A DNA stretch of 64,000 nucleotides from Bradyrhizobium lablabi. Its GTDB lineage: Bacteria; Pseudomonadota; Alphaproteobacteria; Rhizobiales; Xanthobacteraceae. Positions 1-8,033 of this stretch are shown here, one piece after another (position 1 is the first letter of the stretch; each line of letters begins with the position of its first letter). A model generated the notes under the pieces. The model did no database searches and was not told the DNA's origin. It worked only from the letters and a program-made list of their open reading frames with translations. Position numbers and translations under genes: made by a program. The DNA is taken from NCBI RefSeq assembly GCF_900141755.1, contig NZ_LT670844.1, forward strand, positions 992,001-1,056,000. The letters run 5' to 3'.

Positions 1-35
1 GTCCGGGCAACGGCCTGCTCGGCGAGAGTGCTCAT
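1..35 (-). CDS. Start of a gene cut by the left edge, possibly an ABC transporter permease
   Basis: Only the first 11 codons are in the window (MSTLAEQAVAR). An AGGA-type ribosome site lies about 5 bases before the ATG at 35. The gene is on the same strand as the solute-binding protein at 125-1450, about 90 bp downstream of it, where a membrane permease of the same ABC system is normally found. No domain can be seen in this fragment, so the permease call rests on context alone. Confidence 0.4.
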   Translation of the reverse strand, partial: MSTLAEQAVAR

Positions 36-124
36 GTTGGTCCTGTCGTTCACGGATCCGGACACGCTCGAGGAGGCAGTCTCCCGATCCCCTTGGGGAC
101 CGGGAAACCTGCGGCTGATCAAGC

Positions 125-1450
125 TTAGATCTTACCGTCTTCCTTGAACACCTTTTGCCAATCCTTCACCAATAGATCGAGCGCTTCCTGCGCCGTTCCC
201 TTGTCGGCCACGACATAGTCATGGACGCGCTTCTGCATGTCGAGCAGGAGCTCGGCATAAGAGGGCTCGGCCCAGAAGTCTTTCACCATATCCATGGACT
301 TCAGGAAGTCGGCCGCAAACGGCGCACTTTTCGGGAAAGATGGATCCGTGAGCACCGCCTTGTGGCAGGAATAGCCGCCGAGCGCCCACCACTTCTTCTG
401 GACGTCAGGCTGCGCGAACCATTTGATGTAGGCGAGCGCGTCGTCCCGGTGGTCGGAATAGGAGACGACCGAGATGCCCTGCCCGCCGAGCTGCGTGAAC
501 TGATACTTCTGCTTCGGATTGACGAAGAAGCCGATCTTGTCGCCACCGACATTGGGGTCCTTGTAGAGGCCGGGGAAGAACGCGAAGAAGTTCATCTGCA
601 TCGCGACCTGTCCGGACTTGAAGGCGTCGAGGCCCTCCGACATGTAGGCATTGCTCATCCCGGGCGCGGTGCAGCATTTGTAGAGCGACTTATAAAACTC
701 CAGTCCCTTGACCGCGTCGGGTGAATTGACAAAACCTTCCATCTGATAGGGCTTCTTTGGATTTTCGTACTGGAAACCCCAATCATAGAGCACGTTGGTT
801 ACGCCCATCGTGATGCCTTCGGAGCCGCGCTCGGTATAGATGTAGGCGCCGTAGACCTTCTTGCCGTCGATCTCCCTGCCTTGAAAGAACTCGGCGATCT
901 CCTTGAGTTGATCATAGGTTTCGGGCGGGGCGAGATCGCGGCCGAATTTCTTCTTGAACTCGGCCTGGATCTCCGGCCGGGCGAACCAGTCCTTGCGGTA
1001 GGTCCAGCCGATCGCGTCGCCCATCGCCGGCAGCGCCCAGTAGTTCGGGGTGTTCTTGGGCCATTCGGAATAGCCGACCACGGTTGCCGGCATGAAATCG
1101 TCCATCGAGATTTTCTCTTTGGCGAAGAAGTCGTTGAGTTTGACGTAGTGACCGTTTTCGGCGGCGCCGCCGATCCATTGGCTGTCACCGATAATGACGT
1201 CGCAGAGTTTTCCCTTTGAGTTGAGTTCATTGAGGAAGCGGTCGGCGTAGCTCGTCCACGGGACGAACTCGTATTTCATTTGAACTCCGGTCTTGGTGGT
1301 GAAGTCTTTCGAAAGTTCCACCAACGCGTTGGCCGGGTCCCACGCCGCCCAGCACAAGGTCAATTGTTTGGTCTGGGCCACCGCCTGACCGCCGAGACAC
1401 GAGACGGCAACAACCGCAGCCGCCCCCAATGCACGCATCATTTGGATCAT
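125..1450 (-). CDS. ABC transporter substrate-binding protein, family 1 (sugar/polyol type)
   Basis: A 441-residue exported binding protein of a carbohydrate-type ABC importer. Residues 1-26 form a signal peptide (basic start, hydrophobic AAAVVAV core, cleavage near AVA-Q). The mature part has the extracellular solute-binding family 1 layout: substrate-contact WxxWDPANAL near the start, a GDSQWIGG-like segment, and the hinge region around PNYWALPAMGD. The frame stays open upstream to 1714, but the ATG at 1450 is preceded by GGGAGGTTGTA, a strong ribosome site, and directly begins the signal peptide. A partial gene follows on the same strand, consistent with the start of an SBP-permease-permease-ATPase operon. 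The substrate cannot be read from the sequence; family relatives bind sugars, glycerol phosphate or polyols. Confidence 0.88.
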   Translation of the reverse strand: MIQMMRALGAAAVVAVSCLGGQAVAQTKQLTLCWAAWDPANALVELSKDFTTKTGVQMKYEFVPWTSYADRFLNELNSKGKLCDVIIGDSQWIGGAAENGHYVKLNDFFAKEKISMDDFMPATVVGYSEWPKNTPNYWALPAMGDAIGWTYRKDWFARPEIQAEFKKKFGRDLAPPETYDQLKEIAEFFQGREIDGKKVYGAYIYTERGSEGITMGVTNVLYDWGFQYENPKKPYQMEGFVNSPDAVKGLEFYKSLYKCCTAPGMSNAYMSEGLDAFKSGQVAMQMNFFAFFPGLYKDPNVGGDKIGFFVNPKQKYQFTQLGGQGISVVSYSDHRDDALAYIKWFAQPDVQKKWWALGGYSCHKAVLTDPSFPKSAPFAADFLKSMDMVKDFWAEPSYAELLLDMQKRVHDYVVADKGTAQEALDLLVKDWQKVFKEDGKI

Positions 1451-1564
1451 TACAACCTCCCTGTTGTCGCAGGCGATTGCCTGCTCGTCTTGCCAATCAC
1501 GCTTCGCCATTCGGCGGTCATGCACGCAGACTGAGTCCGCCTCGCTGAAAGTGCGGGCGAGGCC

Positions 1565-1606
1565 ATGTTTAGTATTATTGTTAAGTCGAAGCCTTTCACT
1601 AAACAT
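1565..1606. promoter_or_regulatory. Inverted repeat, candidate operator of the ABC operon
   Basis: ATGTTTAGT at 1565-1573 is repeated in reverse complement as ACTAAACAT at 1598-1606, a perfect 9-bp inverted repeat with a 24-bp spacer. It lies 115-155 bp upstream of the solute-binding protein start. The right arm read on the minus strand is TGTTTAGTGA, which recurs exactly at 1719-1728. No regulator gene is adjacent, so the binding protein is unknown. Confidence 0.45.
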
Positions 1607-1718
1607 ATTTTCTGTCAATCGGGCGCTCCGAATCTTTTCGAAGTGAAGTAATTGCTGCAGTGCAACCGTTATCGAGCTCGCGTTCCCGTCGCCCGATCGG
1701 CATGCCGGAACCAATCTT

Positions 1719-1728
1719 GTTTAGTGAA
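1719..1728 (+). promoter_or_regulatory. Third copy of the TGTTTAGTGA motif
   Basis: TGTTTAGTGA at 1719-1728 is identical to the reverse complement of 1596-1605. It lies in the same 387-bp non-coding stretch (1451-1837) upstream of the ABC operon. This stretch holds no convincing gene. Confidence 0.35.
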
Positions 1729-1837
1729 TTTGACGGGCAAGCTCCTCTGCGTATTCGCAGATTCGCAAAAGCCAAGGCGGGCTTGCCGCGATTGGCGACG
1801 TCAGAGCTTCTCGGGTGACTTCTCGTTTAAAGCCCAG

Positions 1838-4800
1838 CTACGCTGCAGGCTCATCCGGAAGCGGCGACGGCTCAGGTGCGACTGGTTGCGCTTCGCGGCT
1901 GAGAAAGATCTTTCGCAGCGCGGGTGCGACGACGAGCAGGAGCAAGGGTCCAATGAACATGCCGCCCACGACCACCGTCGCGAGCGGGCGCTGCACCTGG
2001 CTGCCGATCCCGTGCGAGAGCGCCGCCGGAAACAATCCGACGCCCGCGGACAGCGCCGTCATCAACATCGGTCGCATGCGCTGCTCGGCGCCGCGAAACA
2101 CCGCTTCGGCGATATCCATGCCGGTGGCGCGCAGTTCGCGGAAATAAGTGATGTTGAGGATGCCGTCCATGACAGCGACGCCGAACAGCGAGATGAAGCC
2201 GATCGCGGCCGAGACGCTGAAATCAAGACCGGCGAGATAAAGTGCGATCAATCCGCCGCCGACCGAAAACGGGATTCCGGCAAGCGCCAGAAGACTGTCG
2301 CGCAGCGAATTGAACAGGCCGTACAGCAGAACGAGGATCAAGAGCAGCGTGATCGGAACCACGATCAGCAGGCGTTCCTTGGCGCTTTGCAGGTCCTCGA
2401 ATTCGCCCGCCCAGAGGATCTGGTAGCCGTTCGGCAGCTTGATCGCGTTGGCAACCCGCGCTTGCGCTTCGGCGACGGTGCCGCCGAGGTCGCGGCCGCG
2501 GACGCTGAACTTGACCGGAATATAGCGCTGGCTGCGCTCGCGGTAGATGAAGGAAGCCCCGGTATCCAACGAGATGTCGGCGAGCTCGCTCAAGGGAATG
2601 TAGGCGTTGGTGCCCGACGGCGTGGAATAGGCGACCTTCACGGTGCGGATCGCATCGATGCTGTCGCGAAATTTCGGATCGAGCCTGACCGCCAGGCTGA
2701 AACTCCGGTCGCCTTCGAGAATATTGGTTGCATTGGTTCCGCCCAGCGCCGCCTGCACCACGGTGTTGACGTCACCGGTGTTGAGGCCGTAGCGCGCGGC
2801 CTTTTCGCGATCGACCTTGATGTTCAGATTGGGCTGGCCGAGCACGTGAAATATTCCGAGGTCGGCGACGCCCTGGACCTTGGCCATCTCCGCCATCACC
2901 TGATTTGCCAGCGATTCCAGCACCTGAAGATTCGGGCCGACGATCTTGACCGAATTGGCGCCTTTGACGCCCGACAACGCCTCTTCGACATTGTCCTGGA
3001 TATATTGCGAGAAATTGAACCCGATGCCCGGCAGTTCCTCGCTGAATTCCTTTTGCAATTCTTCGGTCAGCTGTTCCTTGGTGAGGTTGGCCGGCCATTC
3101 GTCAAAGGGTTTTAGCGGCGCAAACAACTCGACATTGGAGAAGGGCGATGCGTCGCTGCCATTGTCGGGGCGGCCATGCTGCGACACCACCGTGAGCACC
3201 TCGGGATGCCGCAACAATATCTCCCGCATCTTCGCCGTCGCCTGGGTACCGGCGTCGAGCGAGATGGTGGGCGGCATCGATGCCCTGATCCAGAAATTGC
3301 CCTCTTCCAGCGCCGGGAGAAATTCGCTGCCGAGCCGCGACGCCGCGATCGCGCTCAACAACAGAAATGCGATTCCCAAAAATACCGCGATGCTGGTGCG
3401 GGAAAGCGCCCAGCGCAGCACCGGGGTATAAGCCGCGCGCAAGCCGCGCACGATCACGGTTTCGACCTCCTCGATGTGCTTGGGGAGCACCAGCGCGGCC
3501 AGGACCGGCGTGACGGTGAAGGTCGCCAGCAACGCGCCGGCGAGCGCATAGCCGTAGGTCCGCGCCATCGGCCCGAAGATCTGGCCCTCGACGCCCTGCA
3601 TCGTGAACAGCGGCACGAATGCGGTCACCGTGATGGCGGCGGTGAAGAACACGGCCCTGTCGACCTGCAGCGCGCTGGCGAAGATCAATCGCAAGCGCTC
3701 CGTCCACCGCGGGCCCGATCCCCGCTCCACCCCCGTTCCGCCGGTCGGATCGGCGCCCCAATAACCCTCCGCGAGCCGGTTGAGCAGCGATTGACGGTGC
3801 TCGGGCGTCGACTGGAAATTGCGATAGATGTTTTCCATCATGATCACGGCGGAATCGACGATGATGCCGAAATCGACCGCGCCGAGCGACAGCAGGTTGG
3901 CATCCTCGCCGCGCAACACCAGAATGATGATGGCAAAGAACAGCGCGAACGGAATATTGGCGCCGACGATGATGGCGCTGCGCAGGTCTCCCAGAAAGAC
4001 CCACTGGATCAGGAAAACCAAAAGGCAGCCGAACACCAAATTATGCAGCACGGTGTGGGTGGTGACGCCGACCAGCGAGCTGCGGTCATAATATGGGACG
4101 ACCTTGACACCCGGCGGCAGGCTTCCGTCGGAGTTCAGTTTTTCGACAGCGGCCTGAATCCGTGGAATGATGTCGTTGGTGTGCTGGGTCCGGCCCATCA
4201 CCACGATGGCGGTCACAACGTCATCGTCCCTGTCCCGGCCGGCGATGCCGAGCCGCGGGACATATCCGACCGAGACTTTCGCGACATTCTTGACCTGGAT
4301 CGGAAGGCCGCCGGACTGCGTCAGGACGACATTTTCGATGTCCTGGACCTTGTAACCCTTGGTGACGTCGTCGGCGCCGCCGCTGTCGACCAGCCCGATG
4401 CCGCGGATATTGACCGATTGCTGGCCGACCGTGATCTCGCGGCCGCCGACATTGATGTTGGCATTGGCGAGTGCCGAGATCAGTTGCGGAACGGTGATGT
4501 TGTAGGCTTCGAGCTTTTCGGTATCGGCTTCGACAATGAACTGTTTTGTCGTCCCGCCCCACGAATTGATCTGCACCACGCCGGGGATGGTCAGAAGCCG
4601 GCGGGTGACGACATAGTCCTGCAGCGTCCGCAGATTGGTGAGTCCAAAATGCGGCGGGCCGACGAGTTGGTAGCGGTAGATTTCGCCGACCAGGCTCGAC
4701 TGCTGGATCGTCGGCACCAGACTGCCCGGCAGGCTGACATTCTGCTGCAGGCTGATCGACGCTTGCGTCAGCGCGAAGTAATAGTCGACGCCATACGCAA

Positions 4801-5089
4801 AAGTCACCCGAACAAACGACAGGCCGTAGAAAGACGTCGAGCGGATGTTGACCACGCCGGGCGTCGGGTAGAGCCCAACTTCCATCGGGATCGTGTAGTA
4901 TTTCTCCATCTCCTCGGCCGAAAGGCCGGCGGCTTGCGCGGTGATTTCGAGGATGACCGGCGCCGGATTTGGATAGGCCTCGATATTTAGTCTGGTGAAC
5001 GCAACCAGCCCCGCCGCGCAGAACACGACGAGACCCAGCACGATGATCGCGCTGCGCGTCAAGCCAAACTCAAGGACAGACTTTATCAA
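1838..5089 (-). CDS. RND efflux pump, inner-membrane permease of the heavy-metal (CzcA/CusA) type
   Basis: A 1083-residue RND permease. The N-terminal helix is followed by the CzcA-like segment LNIEAYPNPAPV. The large duplicated periplasmic loops and 12-helix layout are as expected for the family (usual length 1030-1080). The TM4 motif GAVDFGIIVDSAVIMMENIY carries the D/D/E triad typical of metal-exporting HME-RND pumps rather than the DD of drug pumps. The reading starts at TTG (5089), 39 bp after the membrane-fusion gene, with which it forms an operon. There is no outer-membrane factor gene alongside. The metal specificity (Co/Zn/Cd/Ni or Cu/Ag) is not decidable by eye. The tail is proline/acid rich. 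Long open frames on the opposite strand (1652-3115, 3176-4990) are codon-bias shadows. Confidence 0.92.
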   Translation of the reverse strand: MIKSVLEFGLTRSAIIVLGLVVFCAAGLVAFTRLNIEAYPNPAPVILEITAQAAGLSAEEMEKYYTIPMEVGLYPTPGVVNIRSTSFYGLSFVRVTFAYGVDYYFALTQASISLQQNVSLPGSLVPTIQQSSLVGEIYRYQLVGPPHFGLTNLRTLQDYVVTRRLLTIPGVVQINSWGGTTKQFIVEADTEKLEAYNITVPQLISALANANINVGGREITVGQQSVNIRGIGLVDSGGADDVTKGYKVQDIENVVLTQSGGLPIQVKNVAKVSVGYVPRLGIAGRDRDDDVVTAIVVMGRTQHTNDIIPRIQAAVEKLNSDGSLPPGVKVVPYYDRSSLVGVTTHTVLHNLVFGCLLVFLIQWVFLGDLRSAIIVGANIPFALFFAIIILVLRGEDANLLSLGAVDFGIIVDSAVIMMENIYRNFQSTPEHRQSLLNRLAEGYWGADPTGGTGVERGSGPRWTERLRLIFASALQVDRAVFFTAAITVTAFVPLFTMQGVEGQIFGPMARTYGYALAGALLATFTVTPVLAALVLPKHIEEVETVIVRGLRAAYTPVLRWALSRTSIAVFLGIAFLLLSAIAASRLGSEFLPALEEGNFWIRASMPPTISLDAGTQATAKMREILLRHPEVLTVVSQHGRPDNGSDASPFSNVELFAPLKPFDEWPANLTKEQLTEELQKEFSEELPGIGFNFSQYIQDNVEEALSGVKGANSVKIVGPNLQVLESLANQVMAEMAKVQGVADLGIFHVLGQPNLNIKVDREKAARYGLNTGDVNTVVQAALGGTNATNILEGDRSFSLAVRLDPKFRDSIDAIRTVKVAYSTPSGTNAYIPLSELADISLDTGASFIYRERSQRYIPVKFSVRGRDLGGTVAEAQARVANAIKLPNGYQILWAGEFEDLQSAKERLLIVVPITLLLILVLLYGLFNSLRDSLLALAGIPFSVGGGLIALYLAGLDFSVSAAIGFISLFGVAVMDGILNITYFRELRATGMDIAEAVFRGAEQRMRPMLMTALSAGVGLFPAALSHGIGSQVQRPLATVVVGGMFIGPLLLLVVAPALRKIFLSREAQPVAPEPSPLPDEPAA

Positions 5090-5128
5090 GGATCTACCCG
5101 TGCTCGTCGATTGGACGCTTAAAGGGGC

Positions 5129-6382
5129 TTAGCCGTCGGCTCCCAGCAGCAGCTTGTTGCTGAGAAAGACCGCGCCATCGGTGACGACCAGTTCGCCGGG
5201 CTCGAGACCCTCCAGGATCTGACTGAAGCCACCCTGTTGCTGGATGCCGACCTTTACCGTTCGCTTCACAAACCGATGGCGGTCGGCGGTCACCCACACC
5301 GTCATCGTGCCGTCGCCGTCTCTGACCACGGCCTCGACCGGGACCGCGGGCGAACGGGCCGGATCGCCGATCCGGATCACAAAGCTTGCGAACATTCCCG
5401 ATCGCAACAGATGCTGCGGGTCGGCGATCTCCGAGCGGACCAGCTGTCGGCGGGTGTTCGGGTCGATCATCGATCCGACGGTAGTGACGTGGCCATGGAA
5501 GATCTTATCCGGATAGGCCGGCACCCTGACCTCGACTTCCTGACCCAATCGGTAGGCGGGCGCGTCGGTCTCGATGACATTGGCGATCATCCACATCGTC
5601 GACACATCCGCGACCGTGAAAGGCGCCGGCGCACTGCCCGGCTGGGTCAGGAACCCCGGCGCCGCGTTACGCGCGACGATCTTTCCCGAGATCGGGCTCG
5701 GCACCAGCAGCGTGGAGTCGACTTTTCGTTGCCCCAGGATCCGGTCGACCTCTTCATCGGTCTTGCCGAAGATGCGAACGGCATTTCGCGCCGCTTTGAA
5801 ATTACCTTCCGCGGTCTGTTGGTCGGACGTCGACTGATCGACATCCTTCTGCGAGCTGCCTCCGGATTTCAGCAGCATCGTCAACCGCGCCAATGTTCGC
5901 TTCTGCAATTCGAGGACGCCGGCGGTGGCGAGAAGGTTCGATTCCGCCTGCAGGAGATCGGGGCTGTCGATCGTAAACAGGACATCGCCCTGCTTGACTT
6001 CGTCCCCCAGGTTGAAGAACGCCTTCAATATTTTTCCCGGGTATTGCGAAAAAACCTGCACCAATAGGTGCTCGTTGAAATCGATGGTGCCGACCGCCCG
6101 TTTCAACACCTCGAAATTGCGCGATTCGACCGGGGCGATCTTGAGCGATCCGGTTTGCTTTTCGGTCAATGCGACAAATTGCGGTCCGCCGTCTCCACCT
6201 GACGCGGGCTGAACCGCCGACACCCGATCTCCCGTCGCCGCCTCGACGCCGGCGGGGCCTGCGAAATACCGGCCGGCGGCAATGCCCGCAGCGCCCATGA
6301 TGAGCAACGCGAATGCGATCGTCGACAGCGTCTGTTTCGAAACGGCGCCGGGCAATTTCACGTCGATCTTCCCAGTCGGCAA
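5129..6382 (-). CDS. RND efflux periplasmic adaptor (membrane-fusion protein, CzcB-like)
   Basis: A 417-residue adaptor linking the RND pump at 1838-5089 to an outer-membrane channel. It has an N-terminal membrane anchor (about residues 18-40), then the lipoyl/barrel-sandwich halves around the segment LVQVFSQYPGKILKAFFNLG and the second half ending with PSPISGKIVARNAAPG. These are separated by a coiled-coil hairpin rich in L, Q and K, and a beta-barrel/MP domain reaches the C-terminus. The first codon in this frame is TTG at 6382 without a clear ribosome site, so the exact start is uncertain. It is first in the operon, and a CTTAC-N6-CTTAC direct repeat lies 87 bp upstream. Confidence 0.9.
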   Translation of the reverse strand: MPTGKIDVKLPGAVSKQTLSTIAFALLIMGAAGIAAGRYFAGPAGVEAATGDRVSAVQPASGGDGGPQFVALTEKQTGSLKIAPVESRNFEVLKRAVGTIDFNEHLLVQVFSQYPGKILKAFFNLGDEVKQGDVLFTIDSPDLLQAESNLLATAGVLELQKRTLARLTMLLKSGGSSQKDVDQSTSDQQTAEGNFKAARNAVRIFGKTDEEVDRILGQRKVDSTLLVPSPISGKIVARNAAPGFLTQPGSAPAPFTVADVSTMWMIANVIETDAPAYRLGQEVEVRVPAYPDKIFHGHVTTVGSMIDPNTRRQLVRSEIADPQHLLRSGMFASFVIRIGDPARSPAVPVEAVVRDGDGTMTVWVTADRHRFVKRTVKVGIQQQGGFSQILEGLEPGELVVTDGAVFLSNKLLLGADG

Positions 6383-6851
6383 AGCTGCGGACGACGCCCT
6401 GTGGCCAGGCGTTCATGGCCGCCGTTCGTCGTCTGAGGAAAAGGTTCGGCCGATCTAGACCCGGCCCACTTACGGAAGCCTTACAAAGGGTTCTTCTTTT
6501 GCCGAATTCAAGTGCAAGTGATGAGATTATTAGCAGAAGGTAACTAACCGCGACAGGTCTTGCCGGGCCTCAGCGCGATTACTCCCAAGAAGATTTTCGT
6601 TGTTTGTCGCCGGCATCGCGCGCGGCCAAATATACCAATGATCTTGGACCGATGTGGGTGCCTGTCAGCGATACCTAGCGGCAGACCGGACAAGGCAGGC
6701 TGAGGCATGGACCCGCAAACAAAGCTGGGAAGTTGCCTAAGAAATTCTCACGTCCGCCCGCGTTAACCGGGAAATATATTATCTTTATATTTTCTTGAGT
6801 CGGTAAGGCCCGTGTCAGCGCGGGATTGTAGCTTCGCGTCTGAGGGCTGCG
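6383..6851. other. Non-coding region upstream of the RND operon
   Basis: About 470 bp with no convincing gene on either strand. It holds the CTTAC direct repeat at 6469-6484 and, near 6770-6800, an AT-rich stretch (GAAATATATTATCTTTATA) that may carry the promoter of the small gene at 6852. Confidence 0.5.
6469..6484 (+). promoter_or_regulatory. CTTAC-N6-CTTAC direct repeat, candidate response-regulator box
   Basis: CTTAC at 6469-6473 and 6480-6484 are spaced 11 bp centre to centre, one helical turn. This is the arrangement bound by OmpR/PhoB-type dimers. The repeat ends 87 bp from the start of the RND adaptor gene. The same repeat with the same spacing occurs at 7256-7271 before the response regulator gene. 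Confidence 0.5.
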
Positions 6852-6971
6852 ATGGGCGACTGGCTTGTAAGAAATTTTACGGTTTTCGGCGTCCCCGGTC
6901 AGAATTGGATGCCGGTAGCGCTAGCTGTCATCCTGGTCTCGATCGCTATTTCGTGGTGGTTACAGCGGTAG
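6852..6971 (+). CDS. Small single-helix membrane protein, 39 residues
   Basis: A short reading frame, ATG 6852 to TAG 6969-6971, with GAGGG five bases before the start. The protein begins MGDWLVRNFTVFGVPGQNW and continues into one hydrophobic helix (about residues 20-37, rich in A, V, I and L) ending WWLQR. A basic/aromatic head followed by a single membrane span resembles small regulatory subunits of transporters, but I do not recognise the family. A GC-rich hairpin begins at the stop codon. It lies between a metal-type efflux operon and a two-component system, so a role in that stress response is possible but unproven. Confidence 0.5.
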   Translation: MGDWLVRNFTVFGVPGQNWMPVALAVILVSIAISWWLQR

Positions 6972-6991
6972 GCCGCCTCAGTTAGCGGCCT
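6970..6991 (+). terminator. Hairpin after the small membrane protein gene
   Basis: AGGCCGC (6970-6976) pairs with GCGGCCT (6985-6991) across an 8-base loop, immediately at the stop codon of the gene at 6852. Only a short T-rich run (TCTT) follows, so termination efficiency is uncertain. From here to 7357 no other gene is evident. Confidence 0.45.
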
Positions 6992-7255
6992 CTTGGCTGC
7001 ATGGAATTGCATGACCGCTTGATGGTTGGCGTCCGCATCGAACGCCTGGAATAGGATGAGGCGTGGTCGTTCGTTTGCGATAAAACAAAGGCACGTCCTG
7101 CGTCACGAGAGAAGCCCCCACGCGTCCACGATTCTCCCCCTCAGGGCAGCAAAGTAGCCGAGGACGGGAACTTGCGCAGGATGCAAGTGACCCATTTCGC
7201 GTCTGCGAGTGGCCCAATTCGGCCAACACCCATTCTTGCTCCCCGCGTAAGCATA

Positions 7256-7271
7256 CTTACACTAACCTTAC
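7256..7271 (+). promoter_or_regulatory. CTTAC-N6-CTTAC direct repeat before the response regulator gene
   Basis: CTTAC at 7256-7260 and 7267-7271, 11 bp apart, ending 87 bp before the response regulator start at 7358. It matches the repeat at 6469-6484 in sequence and spacing. Autoregulation by the response regulator is the simplest reading. Confidence 0.5.
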
Positions 7272-7357
7272 AGCGATTTCTGCGGACCAGCCTCACCTTG
7301 CGTGGTGGCCCAAATCGTCTCATGGCTAGGCACCACCGTGCTGTTAGGTAACCGAAT

Positions 7358-8032
7358 ATGCGATTGTTGGTTGTCGAGGACAACGAGCAGCTTGCCGAGC
7401 TTTTGACCAAGGGACTGCAAGCGGCAGGCTATGAAACCGATGTGCTGTCGACGCTCGAAGAAGCCAGTACGGTTCTTCGCACGACGTTCTACGCCGCCCT
7501 GATCCTGGACCTCGGCCTGCCGGATGGCGACGGCCTGGCTCTGTTGCGTGAGCTACGACACCGGGACAATCCAATTCCGGTCATCGTCCTGACCGCGCGG
7601 GGCGGCCTTCACGACCGCGTCCAGGGCCTGCGCAGCGGCGCCGACGATTATCTGGTGAAGCCGTTCGCGCTCGAGGAACTGCTGGCGCGACTGGAGGCTC
7701 AATTGCGGCGCCCGGGCCAACTGCTCGGCAGTTCGCTCCGCATCGCCAATCTCGAATTCGACACCCGCAACCGGCAAGCCTCCATCGATGACCAGCCCCA
7801 GGTGCTGTCGGCCCGCGAAACCGCGGTGCTCGAACTATTGATGCGCAGCAAGGGGCGCGTGGTTTCCAAGAAGCAGGTCGAAGATCATATCTTCGGGCAT
7901 TCGGGCGAGGTCGCATCGAACGCGATCGAGGTGTACGTCCACCGTTTGCGCAAGCAGCTTTCGGAGCGCGGCGCCAAGGTCCAGGTTCATACCATCCGCG
8001 GAGTGGGATACCTGATCGCAGAGGAAAAATAG
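7358..8032 (+). CDS. Two-component response regulator, OmpR/PhoB family
   Basis: A 224-residue DNA-binding regulator. The receiver domain (1-115) has the acidic pocket (VVEDNE), phospho-acceptor D51 in LILDLGLPDGDG, T79 and K101 in DYLVKPF. A winged-helix output domain follows (about 125-220) with the usual end VHTIRGVGYLIAEE. The kinase gene starts 1 bp after its stop codon, so the two form a coupled operon. Sequence type and position beside a metal-type RND operon suggest control of metal efflux, as in CzcRS/CusRS/CopRS systems. The shared direct repeat supports this but the inducer is unknown. Confidence 0.92.
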   Translation: MRLLVVEDNEQLAELLTKGLQAAGYETDVLSTLEEASTVLRTTFYAALILDLGLPDGDGLALLRELRHRDNPIPVIVLTARGGLHDRVQGLRSGADDYLVKPFALEELLARLEAQLRRPGQLLGSSLRIANLEFDTRNRQASIDDQPQVLSARETAVLELLMRSKGRVVSKKQVEDHIFGHSGEVASNAIEVYVHRLRKQLSERGAKVQVHTIRGVGYLIAEEK

Positions 8033-8033
8033 C

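Noticed and set aside
1652..3115. 487-residue open frame antisense to the RND permease (also 3176-4990, 604 residues)
   Set aside because: The composition is rich in R, D, Q and H with no domain. It lies opposite a clear RND gene, and GC-rich third positions create long antisense frames.
7141..7410. 89-residue minus-strand frame overlapping the response regulator promoter
   Set aside because: No ribosome site, atypical composition, and it would overlap the regulator start and the direct-repeat box.
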